This document shows, piece after piece, positions 40,581 through 49,475 of a stretch of 64,000 nucleotides of DNA. This DNA is from Natrialbaceae archaeon AArc-T1-2. GTDB lineage: Archaea > Halobacteriota > Halobacteria > Halobacteriales > Natrialbaceae. Position 1 is the stretch's first letter; every line of letters starts with the position of its first letter. The DNA is taken from assembly GCF_030273315.1 (NCBI RefSeq), contig NZ_CP127174.1, positions 1,736,001 through 1,800,000 of the forward strand, in the 5' to 3' direction. Both the position numbers and the translations under genes were made by a program. The notes below the pieces were generated by a model, which saw only the letters and a list, made by a program, of their open reading frames with translations, searched no databases and was not told the DNA's origin.

Positions 40581-41540
40581 ATGACGACGACGCTCGGAAC
40601 GGCGAGCGCAGCCCCGGGGGAACGCGATACGGGGCGGCTCGAGGTCGGCGAGACCCGCGACGGCAGCCCGATCGGGCTTCCCGTCGCCGTGATCAACGGC
40701 ACGAAGCCGGGGAAGACCCTCTACGTGCAGGCGGTAAGCGACGGCGACGAACTGAACGGTCTCGGCGTCGTCCGACGATTCGTCCCCCAGATCGACCCCG
40801 CCGAACTCGCGGGAACGATCCTCGTCGTAGGGATCGTCAACTACCACGCCTTCCAGGTCGCCGAACACCGGAACCCGATCGACGACACGAAGATGAACCG
40901 CGCCTACCCCGGCGACGAGAGCGGGACCTCGAGCGAACGCATCGCGGCTGTGACGTTCGACGTGGCGACGCGAGCGGATCTCGCGCTCGATCTCCACCAG
41001 GCCTCGACGAGCCGGATGATAAACGAGGCCCGCGTCCGCTGTGGCACGCGCCACCGGCTGCACGACCGGTGTCTCGAACTCGCGAAGGTCTTCGGCTGTG
41101 GACACGTCCTCGACCAGAAGGGACCGGACGGCCAACTCGCCCGGGCCGCCCCGGACGAGGGGATCCCGACGATCGATCCCGAACTCGGCGGCTGCGTCGG
41201 CTGGGACGAACGGAGCATCCGCATCGGCGTCCAGGGCGTGTTCAACGTACTCACGTACTACGGTTTCCTCGAGGGCGAACTCGACCCCGAGCCCCAGACC
41301 CGAGCCTCCGGCTTCGAGCAGTACGGTGCGCCGGCGGGTGGGCTCGTCACCTTGCACAAAGACCTCGGTGACGAGGTCAGCGCCGGCGAAGCTCTCTTCG
41401 AGGTGACGACGCCGTTTGGTGATCCGAAGACGACGGTGACGGCGGACAGCGACGGTATCCTCTGGCGATCGCGTCGATTACCCCAGGTCGCGACTGGCGA
41501 GTACGTCTGCTCGGTCGGGACCAACGTCGACACCATCTAG
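40581..41540 (+). CDS. Succinylglutamate desuccinylase/aspartoacylase-like protein
   Basis: The 319-residue protein resembles the AstE/AspA branch of M14-type zinc amidohydrolases. It has GDELNGLGVVRRFVPQ, HRNPIDDTKMNRAYPGDE and ALDLHQAS, where later His and Arg residues of the family are kept. The first metal ligand motif, usually HGDE, reads SDGDE, so the His is missing (see findings). A C-terminal biotinyl-like beta domain (VTLHKDLGDEVSAGEALFEV) is visible. It precedes a threonine synthase-like gene by one base, suggesting an operon. The substrate is unknown. Confidence 0.78.
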   Translation: MTTTLGTASAAPGERDTGRLEVGETRDGSPIGLPVAVINGTKPGKTLYVQAVSDGDELNGLGVVRRFVPQIDPAELAGTILVVGIVNYHAFQVAEHRNPIDDTKMNRAYPGDESGTSSERIAAVTFDVATRADLALDLHQASTSRMINEARVRCGTRHRLHDRCLELAKVFGCGHVLDQKGPDGQLARAAPDEGIPTIDPELGGCVGWDERSIRIGVQGVFNVLTYYGFLEGELDPEPQTRASGFEQYGAPAGGLVTLHKDLGDEVSAGEALFEVTTPFGDPKTTVTADSDGILWRSRRLPQVATGEYVCSVGTNVDTI

Positions 41541-41541
41541 G

Positions 41542-42738
41542 ATGGCCACCGATCTGTACTGTCCCGCCTGTGAGACGACGTACGACGCGGGGGCGGACGA
41601 ACCCTGGCGGTGTGGCTGTGGTCACGCCCTCGAGTTCGCTGACCGGCCCCTCCCGAGTGGGACGCCGCGTCCGCTCTCACGACTCGATACGAGCGCCGGC
41701 CTGTGGACGTTCTTCGAGTTCATTCCGATCGAGCCACACGTCACGTACAACGAGGGCTTTACGCCGCTTGTCGACGCACCCGAGTGGAACGCCGCGTTCA
41801 AACTCGAGTACGTCTTCCCGACGGGGTCGTTCAAGGACCGCGGGGCGACGACGACGCTCTCACGGGCCGTCTCCCTCGGCGTCGAGACGGTCATCGAGGA
41901 CTCTTCGGGCAACGCCGGCTCGTCGATCGCGACCTACGCCGCCCGGGCGGGGCTCGACGCCGAGATCTACGTGCCGGCGGACGTCTCCCAGTCGAAACTG
42001 GTGACGATCCAGCGTGCTGGCGCACGTCCGGTCCGGATCGAGGGAAGTCGAGCGGACGTCACGGCGGCCTGTCTCGAGGCGGTCGAGGGCGATGGGGACG
42101 GAGATACCGCCCCTCCACGACAGTCCGGCGAGGGCTGGTACGCGAGCCACGCCTGGAACCCCGCGTTCTACGCCGGGACGATGACGTTCGCTCTCGAGGT
42201 CGCCGCCCAACGCGGTTGGACCGTCCCCGACGCCGTCGTGTTGCCGATCGGTCACGGTACGCTCTTTCTCGGGGCCTACCGCGGCTTCTCGCTTTTGAAC
42301 GAGGCTGGGATCGTCTCCGAGATGCCCCGACTGCTCGGGGCACAGGCCGCCGGCTACGCTCCCATCGCCGACGAGTACGGCGGTACGGTCGACGACGTAC
42401 CGTCCGATCTCGACTCCGCTACCGACGTCGGGTTCGGACTCTCGAAACGCGACGACGAACCCACGGTCAACGACCTCGCAGACGGCATTCAGATCCGCGA
42501 TCCCGCTCGCGAGGCGCAGATCCACGAGGCGATCGACGCGACCGACGGCGACGCCGTCGCGCTTGGAGAGGACCGTCTCGAGACCGAACTCGATCGACTC
42601 CACCGCAACGGTTTCTACGTCGAGCCGACCTGTGCGGTCGCACCCGCCGCGCTCAGGGCCTATCGCGAACGGGGAGCGCTCGCCGAAGACGACGACGTCG
42701 TCGTCCCGCTGACCGGCAGTGGACTGAAGACCCTCTAG
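41542..42738 (+). CDS. Threonine synthase-like PLP enzyme
   Basis: The 398-residue fold-type II PLP protein starts with a zinc-ribbon-like segment, YCPACETTYDAG and RCGCGHALEF. The PLP lysine is in FPTGSFKDRGATTTL, the substrate loop in DSSGNAGSSIATYAARAG, and PTCAVAPAALRAY is near the end. The glycine-rich phosphate loop is less typical (LPIGHGTLFLG). Archaeal threonine synthases have this layout, but paralogues with other lyase activities exist. It follows the M14-like gene directly and converges on a universal stress gene with a 4-base overlap. No gene symbol is given because the paralogue is uncertain. Confidence 0.82.
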   Translation: MATDLYCPACETTYDAGADEPWRCGCGHALEFADRPLPSGTPRPLSRLDTSAGLWTFFEFIPIEPHVTYNEGFTPLVDAPEWNAAFKLEYVFPTGSFKDRGATTTLSRAVSLGVETVIEDSSGNAGSSIATYAARAGLDAEIYVPADVSQSKLVTIQRAGARPVRIEGSRADVTAACLEAVEGDGDGDTAPPRQSGEGWYASHAWNPAFYAGTMTFALEVAAQRGWTVPDAVVLPIGHGTLFLGAYRGFSLLNEAGIVSEMPRLLGAQAAGYAPIADEYGGTVDDVPSDLDSATDVGFGLSKRDDEPTVNDLADGIQIRDPAREAQIHEAIDATDGDAVALGEDRLETELDRLHRNGFYVEPTCAVAPAALRAYRERGALAEDDDVVVPLTGSGLKTL

Positions 42739-43616
42739 TCGGGCCGTCCCCGGACGAGCGTCACCGTGATCGACGATCGTCGCGTCACCGTCTCCGCGAC
42801 CGTCCCGGTTACGAGCCGGGCGGCCAGCGAGCGCCCGTGTCCACCCATGACGATCTGATCGCACTCGGCCTCGAGGGCGTACTCGACGATCTCGCTCTTT
42901 GGATCGCCGTAGATGCTCGCCGTCTCGACCGATCGACCCTGCTCGTCGGCGATGGTCTCCGCCGAGGCGAGGATCTCGTCTGCGCGTTCGTCGAACTCGT
43001 CGCGGATCGACTCGAGGTAAGTGCCACCGACCTCGTCGTGGCCCGTCTCGAACGGCAGGTCGACGACGTGGACGACCGCAATCGTGGCGTCGGGAAACGC
43101 CTCGAGGGCGTACTCGAGTGCGGCATCCGCCTGTTCGGAGCCGTCGACCGGGACGAGGATCCGTCCGGGCAGGTCCCGCTGTGTGAGATCGGCCGGCGGC
43201 TCGGAGACGACGCTCGTCGAGACGGGCGCACGCCGGACGACGGCCTCGCTGACGTGGCCGAGAAACGGCCGCGTGATCGGCGACTCGCCGTGGCTCCCCA
43301 TGACGACGTGGTCGACGTCTTCGGCGACGACGTGTTCTAAGATCTCGGTCTGGGGCGAGCCCGTTCTGACCGCAGTCTCGAGCTCGTGGCCGCGGTCGTC
43401 GGCTCGCGTCCGTGCCCGATCCAGGATCCGATCGGCGGCCGCTTGTGCCCGATCCTCGATCGATTCGCGCTCGCCGACGCTCGCGTAGTTGTCGTAGCCG
43501 GGATCGACGACGTACAACGCGGTGATCGTCGCGTCCGGAAACGACGCGAAACAGTACTCGAGGCCGGCTATGGCCTGCTCGGAACCGTCGATGGGAACGA
43601 GAACGTTCGATGGCAT
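42735..43616 (-). CDS. Tandem universal stress protein
   Basis: The 293-residue protein has two UspA domains, at about 1-140 and 150-290. Each starts with ILVPVDGSEQ (the first as VLVPIDGSEQ) and ends with an ATP-binding pattern: VMGSHGESPITRPFLGHVSEAVVRRA and VMGGHGRSLAARLVTGTVAETVTRRS. The two copies are alike, so the gene arose by internal duplication. The ATG at 43616 begins the first strand; 59 in-frame residues upstream are unrelated. It converges on the threonine synthase-like gene and diverges from ferredoxin. Confidence 0.92.
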   Translation of the reverse strand: MPSNVLVPIDGSEQAIAGLEYCFASFPDATITALYVVDPGYDNYASVGERESIEDRAQAAADRILDRARTRADDRGHELETAVRTGSPQTEILEHVVAEDVDHVVMGSHGESPITRPFLGHVSEAVVRRAPVSTSVVSEPPADLTQRDLPGRILVPVDGSEQADAALEYALEAFPDATIAVVHVVDLPFETGHDEVGGTYLESIRDEFDERADEILASAETIADEQGRSVETASIYGDPKSEIVEYALEAECDQIVMGGHGRSLAARLVTGTVAETVTRRSSITVTLVRGRPD

Positions 43617-43780
43617 CGTGTCGTGTGTCTCCGTCTCCGGCAGCTGTGTGCCGGTTCGATCGCAGTTCGGCGAGCGTATCAATAAAAGAACCGCCGAATC
43701 CGAACTCGCCGTCGCTGGCTTCCGGACCGAGACGACCGGATCGGTCGATTCATAGCCGACGACGACACTCTCTCGATCAC

Positions 43781-43790
43781 GATATATAAT
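43781..43790 (+). promoter_or_regulatory. TATA box of the ferredoxin gene
   Basis: GATATATAAT at 43781-43790 is a strong TATA-like element 50 bases before the ferredoxin ATG, giving a leader of roughly 25-30 bases. Confidence 0.6.
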
Positions 43791-43840
43791 CAAAATCGGA
43801 ACAGCAAGCTATACCAGTCCGGCCATCGAATCGGCACACG

Positions 43841-44230
43841 ATGCCCACGGTAGAATACCTCAACTACGAAGTGCTAGACGACCAGGGCTGGGAGATGGAC
43901 GACGACGACCTCTTCGAGAAGGCTGCCGACGCCGGCCTCGGCGATGAGGATTACGGCACCCTCGATGTCGCCGAAGGCGAGTACATCCTCGAGGCCGCCG
44001 AGGCTCAGGGCTATGACTGGCCGTTCTCGTGTCGTGCCGGCGCGTGTGCGAACTGTGCATCCATCGTGAAAGAAGGTGAGATCGAGATGGACATGCAACA
44101 GATCCTCTCGGACGAGGAAGTCGAGGAACGACAGGTTCGACTGACCTGTATCGGCCACCCCGTCGCCGACGAGGTCAAGATCGTCTACAACGCGAAACAC
44201 CTCGACTACCTCCAGAACCGCGTCATCTAG
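43841..44230 (+). CDS. [2Fe-2S] ferredoxin, halophilic plant type
   Basis: The 129-residue ferredoxin transfers electrons for 2-oxoacid:ferredoxin oxidoreductases and related enzymes. The cluster cysteines are at 64, 69, 72 and 103 (CRAGACANC, then LTC): a C-X4-C-X2-C-X30-C pattern. The acidic N-terminal insert of about 25 residues ([16 protein letters not shown]) is the haloarchaeal adaptation known from Halobacterium and Haloarcula ferredoxins. The ATG at 43841 is supported by an upstream TATA box. Confidence 0.97.
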   Translation: MPTVEYLNYEVLDDQGWEMDDDDLFEKAADAGLGDEDYGTLDVAEGEYILEAAEAQGYDWPFSCRAGACANCASIVKEGEIEMDMQQILSDEEVEERQVRLTCIGHPVADEVKIVYNAKHLDYLQNRVI

Positions 44231-44384
44231 ACGCCGGCAGAACGACCCGATTTGACACGACCCCACATTGGGGAACCGTTTTTGACGGCACTCACGTAGC
44301 CGCGTCTCCACCGAGCGTTTGCACTCGCGTTCGAATTCTTAGTAGACGCGACACTCCAAGCACTGGATTCGATTCGAGGTGTCG

Positions 44385-45002
44385 TCAGCCCGAGTACGTG
44401 ACAAGCGAGTCGGCTTCCGTGGCCAGCTCGGTCGCACCCTCTCCGAAGGAGTCGGCGTACCGAACGAGCAACACGAGTACAGTCTCGGGACGTTCGACCG
44501 CGTAGCCGTCCTCTCGCGAGAGCAGCCCCGCCTCCTCGAGTTCGCCTGCGTACTTGCTCACGGTCGGGGCCGAGACCTCGAGGGCATCGGCGAGCTCGCC
44601 CGCAGTCGCGTCCGGATCCCGGAGGAGTTCGACCAGCATCCCCCGCGGCGTTTCCCGCCGGAGGTAGCCGAGTGCCGTCTTCTCGAAGTCGTCGAAGCGA
44701 CCGGCGGGGACGAACCGCTTGTAATCGCCGTCGCTGTAGCGTTCGACGGCACCACGCTCCTCGAGCTGGCGGATGTGATGTTGGGTCTCGCCGGTCCCGA
44801 GCTGGAGGTCGTCTCTGACCTTCGAGAAGTGTGCACCGGGCGTCGTCGAGAGGTAGCCGACGATGGCGTCTCGAGCGTCGCTGTCGCCCGTCTCGGCCGT
44901 GGCCGACTCCGAGAAGCCGACGAGGGGTGCAACGGCACCGAGGGCGGCGAATCGGCGCAACGTCGCCCGTTTTTCCTCGTCGACGCCGTCGTTCGTTTCC
45001 AT
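44385..45002 (-). CDS. Two-domain winged-helix regulator with N-terminal signal-like segment
   Basis: The 205-residue protein has two winged helices, roughly residues 45-100 (RDAIVGYLSTTPGAHFSKVRDDL, then TQHHIRQLEERGAVER) and 108-175 (GMLVELLRDPDATAGELADALEVSAPTVSKYAGELEEAGLL). Before them, residues 14-40 read LRRFAALGAVAPLVGFSESATAE, which looks like a twin-arginine signal or membrane anchor. That is odd for a DNA-binding protein. It diverges from nothing nearby and precedes no operon. Target genes are unknown. Confidence 0.8.
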   Translation of the reverse strand: METNDGVDEEKRATLRRFAALGAVAPLVGFSESATAETGDSDARDAIVGYLSTTPGAHFSKVRDDLQLGTGETQHHIRQLEERGAVERYSDGDYKRFVPAGRFDDFEKTALGYLRRETPRGMLVELLRDPDATAGELADALEVSAPTVSKYAGELEEAGLLSREDGYAVERPETVLVLLVRYADSFGEGATELATEADSLVTYSG

Positions 45003-45086
45003 GCGTTACCTACGGACCGAAACGCGACGAGGCCTAAAACGCGTTTCGCTCCGTCTCGTTCTCCGAACCGTGAGTGTCTGGTCGTT

Positions 45087-46241
45087 CTAGGTGTTCTTCG
45101 TCGACTCGTTCCCGCCGTCGCTTTTGAACTCCTGGTCCATCTCCTCGATGACCTCGTCGGGGTCGGAGATGTCTTTCGGATCGCGTCCCTCCTTGATCGC
45201 CTGTGCCTGCTGTTCCATCTCCTCGAGGTTCATCTCGGCTTCTTCGTCGATTTCGCCGATGATCTCGGCGATGTCGTCTAAGCCGATCAGTTCGCGAGTC
45301 TCATCGTCGAACTCGAGGCTCTCGAGCTGGTCGCCGTCTTCTTTGACGTCGCTGCCGGTGAGGTGTTTGCCGTACCGGCCGACCAGCGAGGACAGCTCCT
45401 GTGGCAGGACGAACGTCGTCGATTCGCCCTTGCCGATCTCCTCGAGCGTTTCCATCCCCTTGTCGATGACGGCGCGTTCGCCCATCGATTCGGCGGAGCG
45501 AGCACGCAGCACGGTCGAGATGGAATCACCCTGGGCTTCTAAGATCTGGCTCTGTTTCTCACCCTGGGCGCGGATGATCTGACTCTGTTTGTCACCTTCG
45601 GCTTTCTCGATTTCGCTGCGTCGTTCACCCTGTGCCTCGAGAATCATGGCACGCCGTTTGCGCTCGGCGGAGGTCTGTTGTTCCATCGCCTGCTGGACGT
45701 CCCGCGAGGGGTTGACCTCCCGGACCTCGACCGACTCGACGCGGATCCCCCACTCGTCTGTCGGCTCGTCGAGTTCCTTGCGGATCTTGGCGTTGATCTC
45801 CTGGCGTTTGTTGAGCGTATCGTCGAGTTCCATATCACCCAACACGGCACGCAGCGTCGTCTGGGCGAGGTTCGAGACGGCGCGTTTGTAGTCGTCGACC
45901 TCCAGAAACGCCTTCTTCGGATCCATCACCTTGATGTAGACGACGGCGTCGGCGGTCACCGGCGAGTTGTCCCGCGTGATCGCTTCCTGTCGGGGGACGT
46001 CTAACGTCTGGGTCCGCATGTCGAAGCGGTACGTCTTCGAGACGAACGGCGGCACGAAGCTGATCCCCGGCTCGAGCATCTTCCGGTACTCGCCGAGCAC
46101 CGTCAACGCGCGCTTCTCGTAGGCGTCAACGATCTCGATGGCGCTGAACAACGCGGCGAGCACCACGATGAGAACCAACGCACCGATGAGCAACCCGATC
46201 GTTCCGGCGTCGGCTTGCAGTACGATAGTTTCGAGGGCCAT
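45087..46241 (-). CDS. SPFH/band 7 (stomatin-like) membrane protein
   Basis: The 384-residue protein has an N-terminal anchor (TIGLLIGALVLIVVLAALFSAIEIV) and the SPFH domain from about 35-200, including VLGEYRKMLEPGISFVPPFV and MRTQTLDVPRQEAITRDNSPVTADAVVYIKV. A long coiled coil with repeated EKQSQI-type units follows to about residue 270. SPFH proteins scaffold membrane microdomains and often work with NfeD. The nfeD gene is 79 bases upstream on the same strand, so they form a pair. Confidence 0.92.
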   Translation of the reverse strand: MALETIVLQADAGTIGLLIGALVLIVVLAALFSAIEIVDAYEKRALTVLGEYRKMLEPGISFVPPFVSKTYRFDMRTQTLDVPRQEAITRDNSPVTADAVVYIKVMDPKKAFLEVDDYKRAVSNLAQTTLRAVLGDMELDDTLNKRQEINAKIRKELDEPTDEWGIRVESVEVREVNPSRDVQQAMEQQTSAERKRRAMILEAQGERRSEIEKAEGDKQSQIIRAQGEKQSQILEAQGDSISTVLRARSAESMGERAVIDKGMETLEEIGKGESTTFVLPQELSSLVGRYGKHLTGSDVKEDGDQLESLEFDDETRELIGLDDIAEIIGEIDEEAEMNLEEMEQQAQAIKEGRDPKDISDPDEVIEEMDQEFKSDGGNESTKNT

Positions 46242-46320
46242 ACTGTGGCTTACGGCGGTGAGGTGAAAAACGTTCCCGTGGGTTCCAGACAGGTATTCTC
46301 TCGTGACGGCAGGTCGGCCG

Positions 46321-46935
46321 TCACGTTCGTTCCGATTCAGTTTCGGTCGTGCGATCGTCGTCGGTCGAGTCCGTGCGTTCTTGGCCCGTCTCCGTCGACC
46401 GCTCCTCGTCCGTCTCTCCTGTCGTCTCCCGAGCGAGCGCGCGATCGATCTCGTCTTCCTCGAGCGCGCCGAAGGGAACGACGGTGAGGACGTTTCCGCC
46501 GCCGGGGTCGAGGACGATCACCTCGGTTTCTTCCTCGATCTCGCCGACGTCGGCGGTCGTCCGCGCGCTGTAGTACGGGTTGAAGCCGCCGTCGTCGAGC
46601 TTTATCTCGCCGCTTCGAGGCGTGACGGTGTCGGTGACGTACCCGGTCCGGCCCGGCAGCGAACTCGAGTCACTCGTCTGGGCCTGGCCTTTGCCGCCGT
46701 AGAAGTCGAACTCCCGGTAGACCCAGGCCGCACCGACGCCGAAGACGAGTGCGAGCCCCGCGAGGACAAGCGGCGCGGCGGCCGGCGGAAACAGGAGTCC
46801 GATCGCGCCCGCACCGATCAGCGCGACGCCGACGACGATGAAGTGTGCGCCGGGAGAGACGGCCTCGAGCGCCATGAGCACGAGTCCTGCCGCCAGCAAC
46901 ACGAGCGGCACGTTGTCGAAGAGCAGCTCAAGCAT
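46321..46935 (-). CDS. NfeD-family membrane protein
   Basis: The 204-residue protein has three to four hydrophobic helices in the first 95 residues (LFDNVPLVLLAAGLVLMALEA, FIVVGVALIGAGAIGLL, PLVLAGLALVFGVGAAWVY). A C-terminal OB-fold-like domain follows (GRTGYVTDTVTPRSGEIKLDDGGFNPYYSART, then EEETEVIVLDPGGGNVLTV). NfeD proteins pair with SPFH proteins, as here. A low-complexity Glu/Thr/Asp-rich tail ends the chain. The start codon follows an AT-richer spacer. The substrate or role of the pair is not established. Confidence 0.9.
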   Translation of the reverse strand: MLELLFDNVPLVLLAAGLVLMALEAVSPGAHFIVVGVALIGAGAIGLLFPPAAAPLVLAGLALVFGVGAAWVYREFDFYGGKGQAQTSDSSSLPGRTGYVTDTVTPRSGEIKLDDGGFNPYYSARTTADVGEIEEETEVIVLDPGGGNVLTVVPFGALEEDEIDRALARETTGETDEERSTETGQERTDSTDDDRTTETESERT

Positions 46936-46991
46936 GGATCGGACTAGGGTCTCGCCCCGATTAAGTGTTTACAGAGCGAGGAAAACCAGTC

Positions 46992-47333
46992 TCACACCAC
47001 GAGAAACAGGACCCGAACCAGCACGACCGTCATCGCGATCGCCCCGAGCAACACGAACAGCGCGTTCTCGAGGCTCGGGTCCCCCGGTTCGACGACCGCG
47101 GAGTTCGGCTCGGGACCGACGGCATCGTCCGCTTCGTCGTCCGTGTCGTCCTCGAGATCGACCGGAAACCGGTCGGTGTCGTCGTCGTCGTCGAATCGAT
47201 CGCGAGCGGACTTGCCGGCGTCGGTCGGCGACGGATCCACGGGCTCTCGGATACTCGAGTCCGCTGTCGGCCCGTCGGGGTCGGCCCGACCGCCGTTTCG
47301 TCCCTCGTCCGACCCGGACGCATCTCCTGCCAT
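46992..47333 (-). CDS. Small acidic protein with C-terminal membrane helix
   Basis: The 113-residue protein consists of an acidic disordered region (DRFDDDDDTDRFPVDLEDDTDDEADD) and one C-terminal helix, NALFVLLGAIAMTVVLVRVLFLVV, so it is a tail-anchored protein. Such short proteins occur beside NfeD/SPFH pairs in haloarchaea, as this one does (56 bases upstream of nfeD). The ATG at 47333 was preferred; a longer frame starts at 47360. No function is known. Confidence 0.7.
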   Translation of the reverse strand: MAGDASGSDEGRNGGRADPDGPTADSSIREPVDPSPTDAGKSARDRFDDDDDTDRFPVDLEDDTDDEADDAVGPEPNSAVVEPGDPSLENALFVLLGAIAMTVVLVRVLFLVV

Positions 47334-47405
47334 GTGACTCTGTAGTGTCCCGTCACGCAAAAACCCGCCGTCTACCGACGGTCCGACGAACGGACGTCTG
47401 CCGAG

Positions 47406-49166
47406 TCAGCTTGTGGTCACCGATCGCTCGAGGATGCCGTCGTAGACGACGCCTCGTTCGGCGTCGATCGTCACAGCCGTCCCCGCCTCGAGCTCCGAGA
47501 GATCTACGCCGCTTACCATGGGAACCTCCAGCTCGCGAGCGATAAGCGCCGGATATCCCGTCATGCCGCGCTGAGGGTCGACGATACCTGCAATCTTCGA
47601 GAGGTCGCCGTCGAACTGGTCGTCGAACGACGGGGCTAGCGCGAGGATCGCACCGTCGGGGACGTCCGAGAGGTCGCCGTCGGAGACGTGAACGATCGAT
47701 CCCGAGACTCGTCCCTCGACGACCGGCCGGCCAGTCGCGAGCTCCTCGGCGGCGACGTGGACTTTCAGCATGTTCGTCGTGTTCGCGCCCTCGAGGTGAG
47801 TCATCATGCCACAGAGGACGACGACGGTGTCGCCGCTGTCGGCGATACCAGCGTCGAGTGCCGACTGGACCGCCCGCTCGATGACGGCGTCGGCGCTTTG
47901 GTCGGCCACGTCGGCGTACAGCGGCGTGATCCCCCACGAGAGCGCGAGTCGACGGCGAATCTCGTCGTTCGGTGTCGATGCGACCACGGGGACTGTCGGT
48001 CGGTACTTCGCGGTCTTCAACGCCGTGTACCCGGAGTCGGTCGCCACGACGACGGCGTCGGCCGCGACGTCGTGTGCGAGATATCGGGCAGCCCGCGCCA
48101 GCGCGCCCGTCCGGGCCTCGCCCGGTTCCGGGACCCACTGTTCGAGCGCCTCGTCGTACTCGCTCGAGGCTTCGACCTGTTTGACGATGCGGTCCATCGC
48201 CTCGACGACCGCGACCGGGTGGTCGCCGACGGCGGTCTCCGCCGAGAGCATCACCGCGTCGGTGCCGTCGAGAACGGCGTTTGCTACGTCCGAAGCCTCC
48301 GCTCGCGTCGGCCGAGGGGATTCGACCATCGAGTCGAGCATCTCCGTCGCCGTGATCACCGGCACGCCCGCGTCCCGACAGAGACGGATGAGTCGCTTTT
48401 GGATCACCGGGACGTCCTCGAGCGGACACTCCACGCCGAGATCACCGCGGGCGACCATGGTCCCGTAGGCGGCCTCGACGATCTCGTCGATGTTCTCGAT
48501 CGCGCCGGATCGTTCGATCTTCGCGACGACCGGAATCTCTACGCCCTGTTCTTCGAGCGTCTCGCTGACCGCGTAGACGTCCTCGGCGTCTCGGACGAAA
48601 CTCGCCGCCACGAAGTCGACATCGTGGTCAGCGGCGAACTCGAGTTCTGCGCGGTCGGCCTCGGTGACGGCCTCGAGGTCGAGGTCGACGCCCGGGACGT
48701 TGACGCCCTGTCGGCCGGCGAGTTCGCCGCCGCTGTCGACGCGGGCGCGGACGCCGCCGTCGGCCTCGGTGTCGGTGACCGTCGTCTCGATCAGCCCGTC
48801 GGACAGTAACATTCGGTCGCCGGGTTCGACGCCGTCGATCGACGTCGAGAGCCCGATCTCATCTGGCGTCGCTCGCTCGCCCTCGACGAACCGGATCGTC
48901 GAGTCGCTCTCGAGACGAACCGTCTCGCCGTCGGGCAGTGGAGCCGTCCGGATCTCGGGGCCTTGCAGGTCGAGCATGACCGCGACCGGTTCGGCCCGGG
49001 TCTCGTCGACCCGACGGACGCGCTCGCAGAGCTCGGCCCGGTCCGCGGTCGTCCCATGGCTCGCGTTCAGCCTGGCGACTGCCATCCCGGCGTCGGCGAG
49101 TGCCTCGATAGTCTCCCTGTCGCTCGAGGCCGGCCCGAGCGTACAGACGATCTTCGCGTTTCTCAT
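47406..49166 (-). CDS. pyk: Pyruvate kinase with C-terminal PEP-utilising-like domain
   Basis: The 586-residue enzyme makes pyruvate and ATP from phosphoenolpyruvate. Standard segments are KIVCTLGPASSDRETIEALADAGM, LDLQGPEIR, KIERSGAIENIDEIV, ARGDLGVECPLEDVPVIQK and ETAVGDHPVAVVEAM. Beyond the usual 470 residues there is a C-terminal extension of about 115, including GRVSGSIVHVSDGDLSDVPDGAI and PALIARELEVPMVSG, similar to the mobile PEP-synthase/PPDK domain. This layout occurs in other archaea and bacilli. The ATG at 49166 is at the family start. Confidence 0.93.
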   Translation of the reverse strand: MRNAKIVCTLGPASSDRETIEALADAGMAVARLNASHGTTADRAELCERVRRVDETRAEPVAVMLDLQGPEIRTAPLPDGETVRLESDSTIRFVEGERATPDEIGLSTSIDGVEPGDRMLLSDGLIETTVTDTEADGGVRARVDSGGELAGRQGVNVPGVDLDLEAVTEADRAELEFAADHDVDFVAASFVRDAEDVYAVSETLEEQGVEIPVVAKIERSGAIENIDEIVEAAYGTMVARGDLGVECPLEDVPVIQKRLIRLCRDAGVPVITATEMLDSMVESPRPTRAEASDVANAVLDGTDAVMLSAETAVGDHPVAVVEAMDRIVKQVEASSEYDEALEQWVPEPGEARTGALARAARYLAHDVAADAVVVATDSGYTALKTAKYRPTVPVVASTPNDEIRRRLALSWGITPLYADVADQSADAVIERAVQSALDAGIADSGDTVVVLCGMMTHLEGANTTNMLKVHVAAEELATGRPVVEGRVSGSIVHVSDGDLSDVPDGAILALAPSFDDQFDGDLSKIAGIVDPQRGMTGYPALIARELEVPMVSGVDLSELEAGTAVTIDAERGVVYDGILERSVTTS

Positions 49167-49233
49167 GGCTGGACGTAGCGGCGACGAGCGCAAAAAGGTG
49201 GGTGAGGGATTCGGTGCCGAGTCAGGTTGACGC

Positions 49234-49410
49234 ATGCGTATGTCACACTCGAGCGTTGCACGTTGTGTTACCCTCGTCGAAGAACTGAACGACGCGCTCC
49301 CGCCGTCGACGATGGGCGAGCTGACGCTCCGGAAGCCCCATCCGAACGACGCCTCGGACGCCGACGCCTACCTCGTCTTTCAGCCACAGGGACAGTGGGT
49401 CGTCGAGTGA
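49234..49410 (+). CDS. Small protein of 58 residues
   Basis: The 58-residue product reads MRMSHSSVARCVTLVEELND, then a Pro-rich centre and LTLRKPHPNDASDADAYLVF, ending QGQWVVE. Its third codon positions are strongly GC, like genuine genes here. An internal ATG at 49240 is an equally good start. It is divergent from pyruvate kinase across 67 bases and precedes the next gene by 65 bases on the same strand. Small haloarchaeal proteins of this size are common, and no family was recognised. Confidence 0.55.
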   Translation: MRMSHSSVARCVTLVEELNDALPPSTMGELTLRKPHPNDASDADAYLVFQPQGQWVVE

Positions 49411-49475
49411 CCGCCGCCCGGGCGGCCGTCTCGGATCCGGTACTTCGATGTGAGTCGCGACACAACCCTCTGCCG

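Noticed and set aside
49227-49475. Longer in-frame N terminus for the 225-residue hypothetical gene
   Set aside because: The added residues are Arg/Ala-rich and overlap the 58-residue gene in another frame; the ATG at 49476 gives a normal start.
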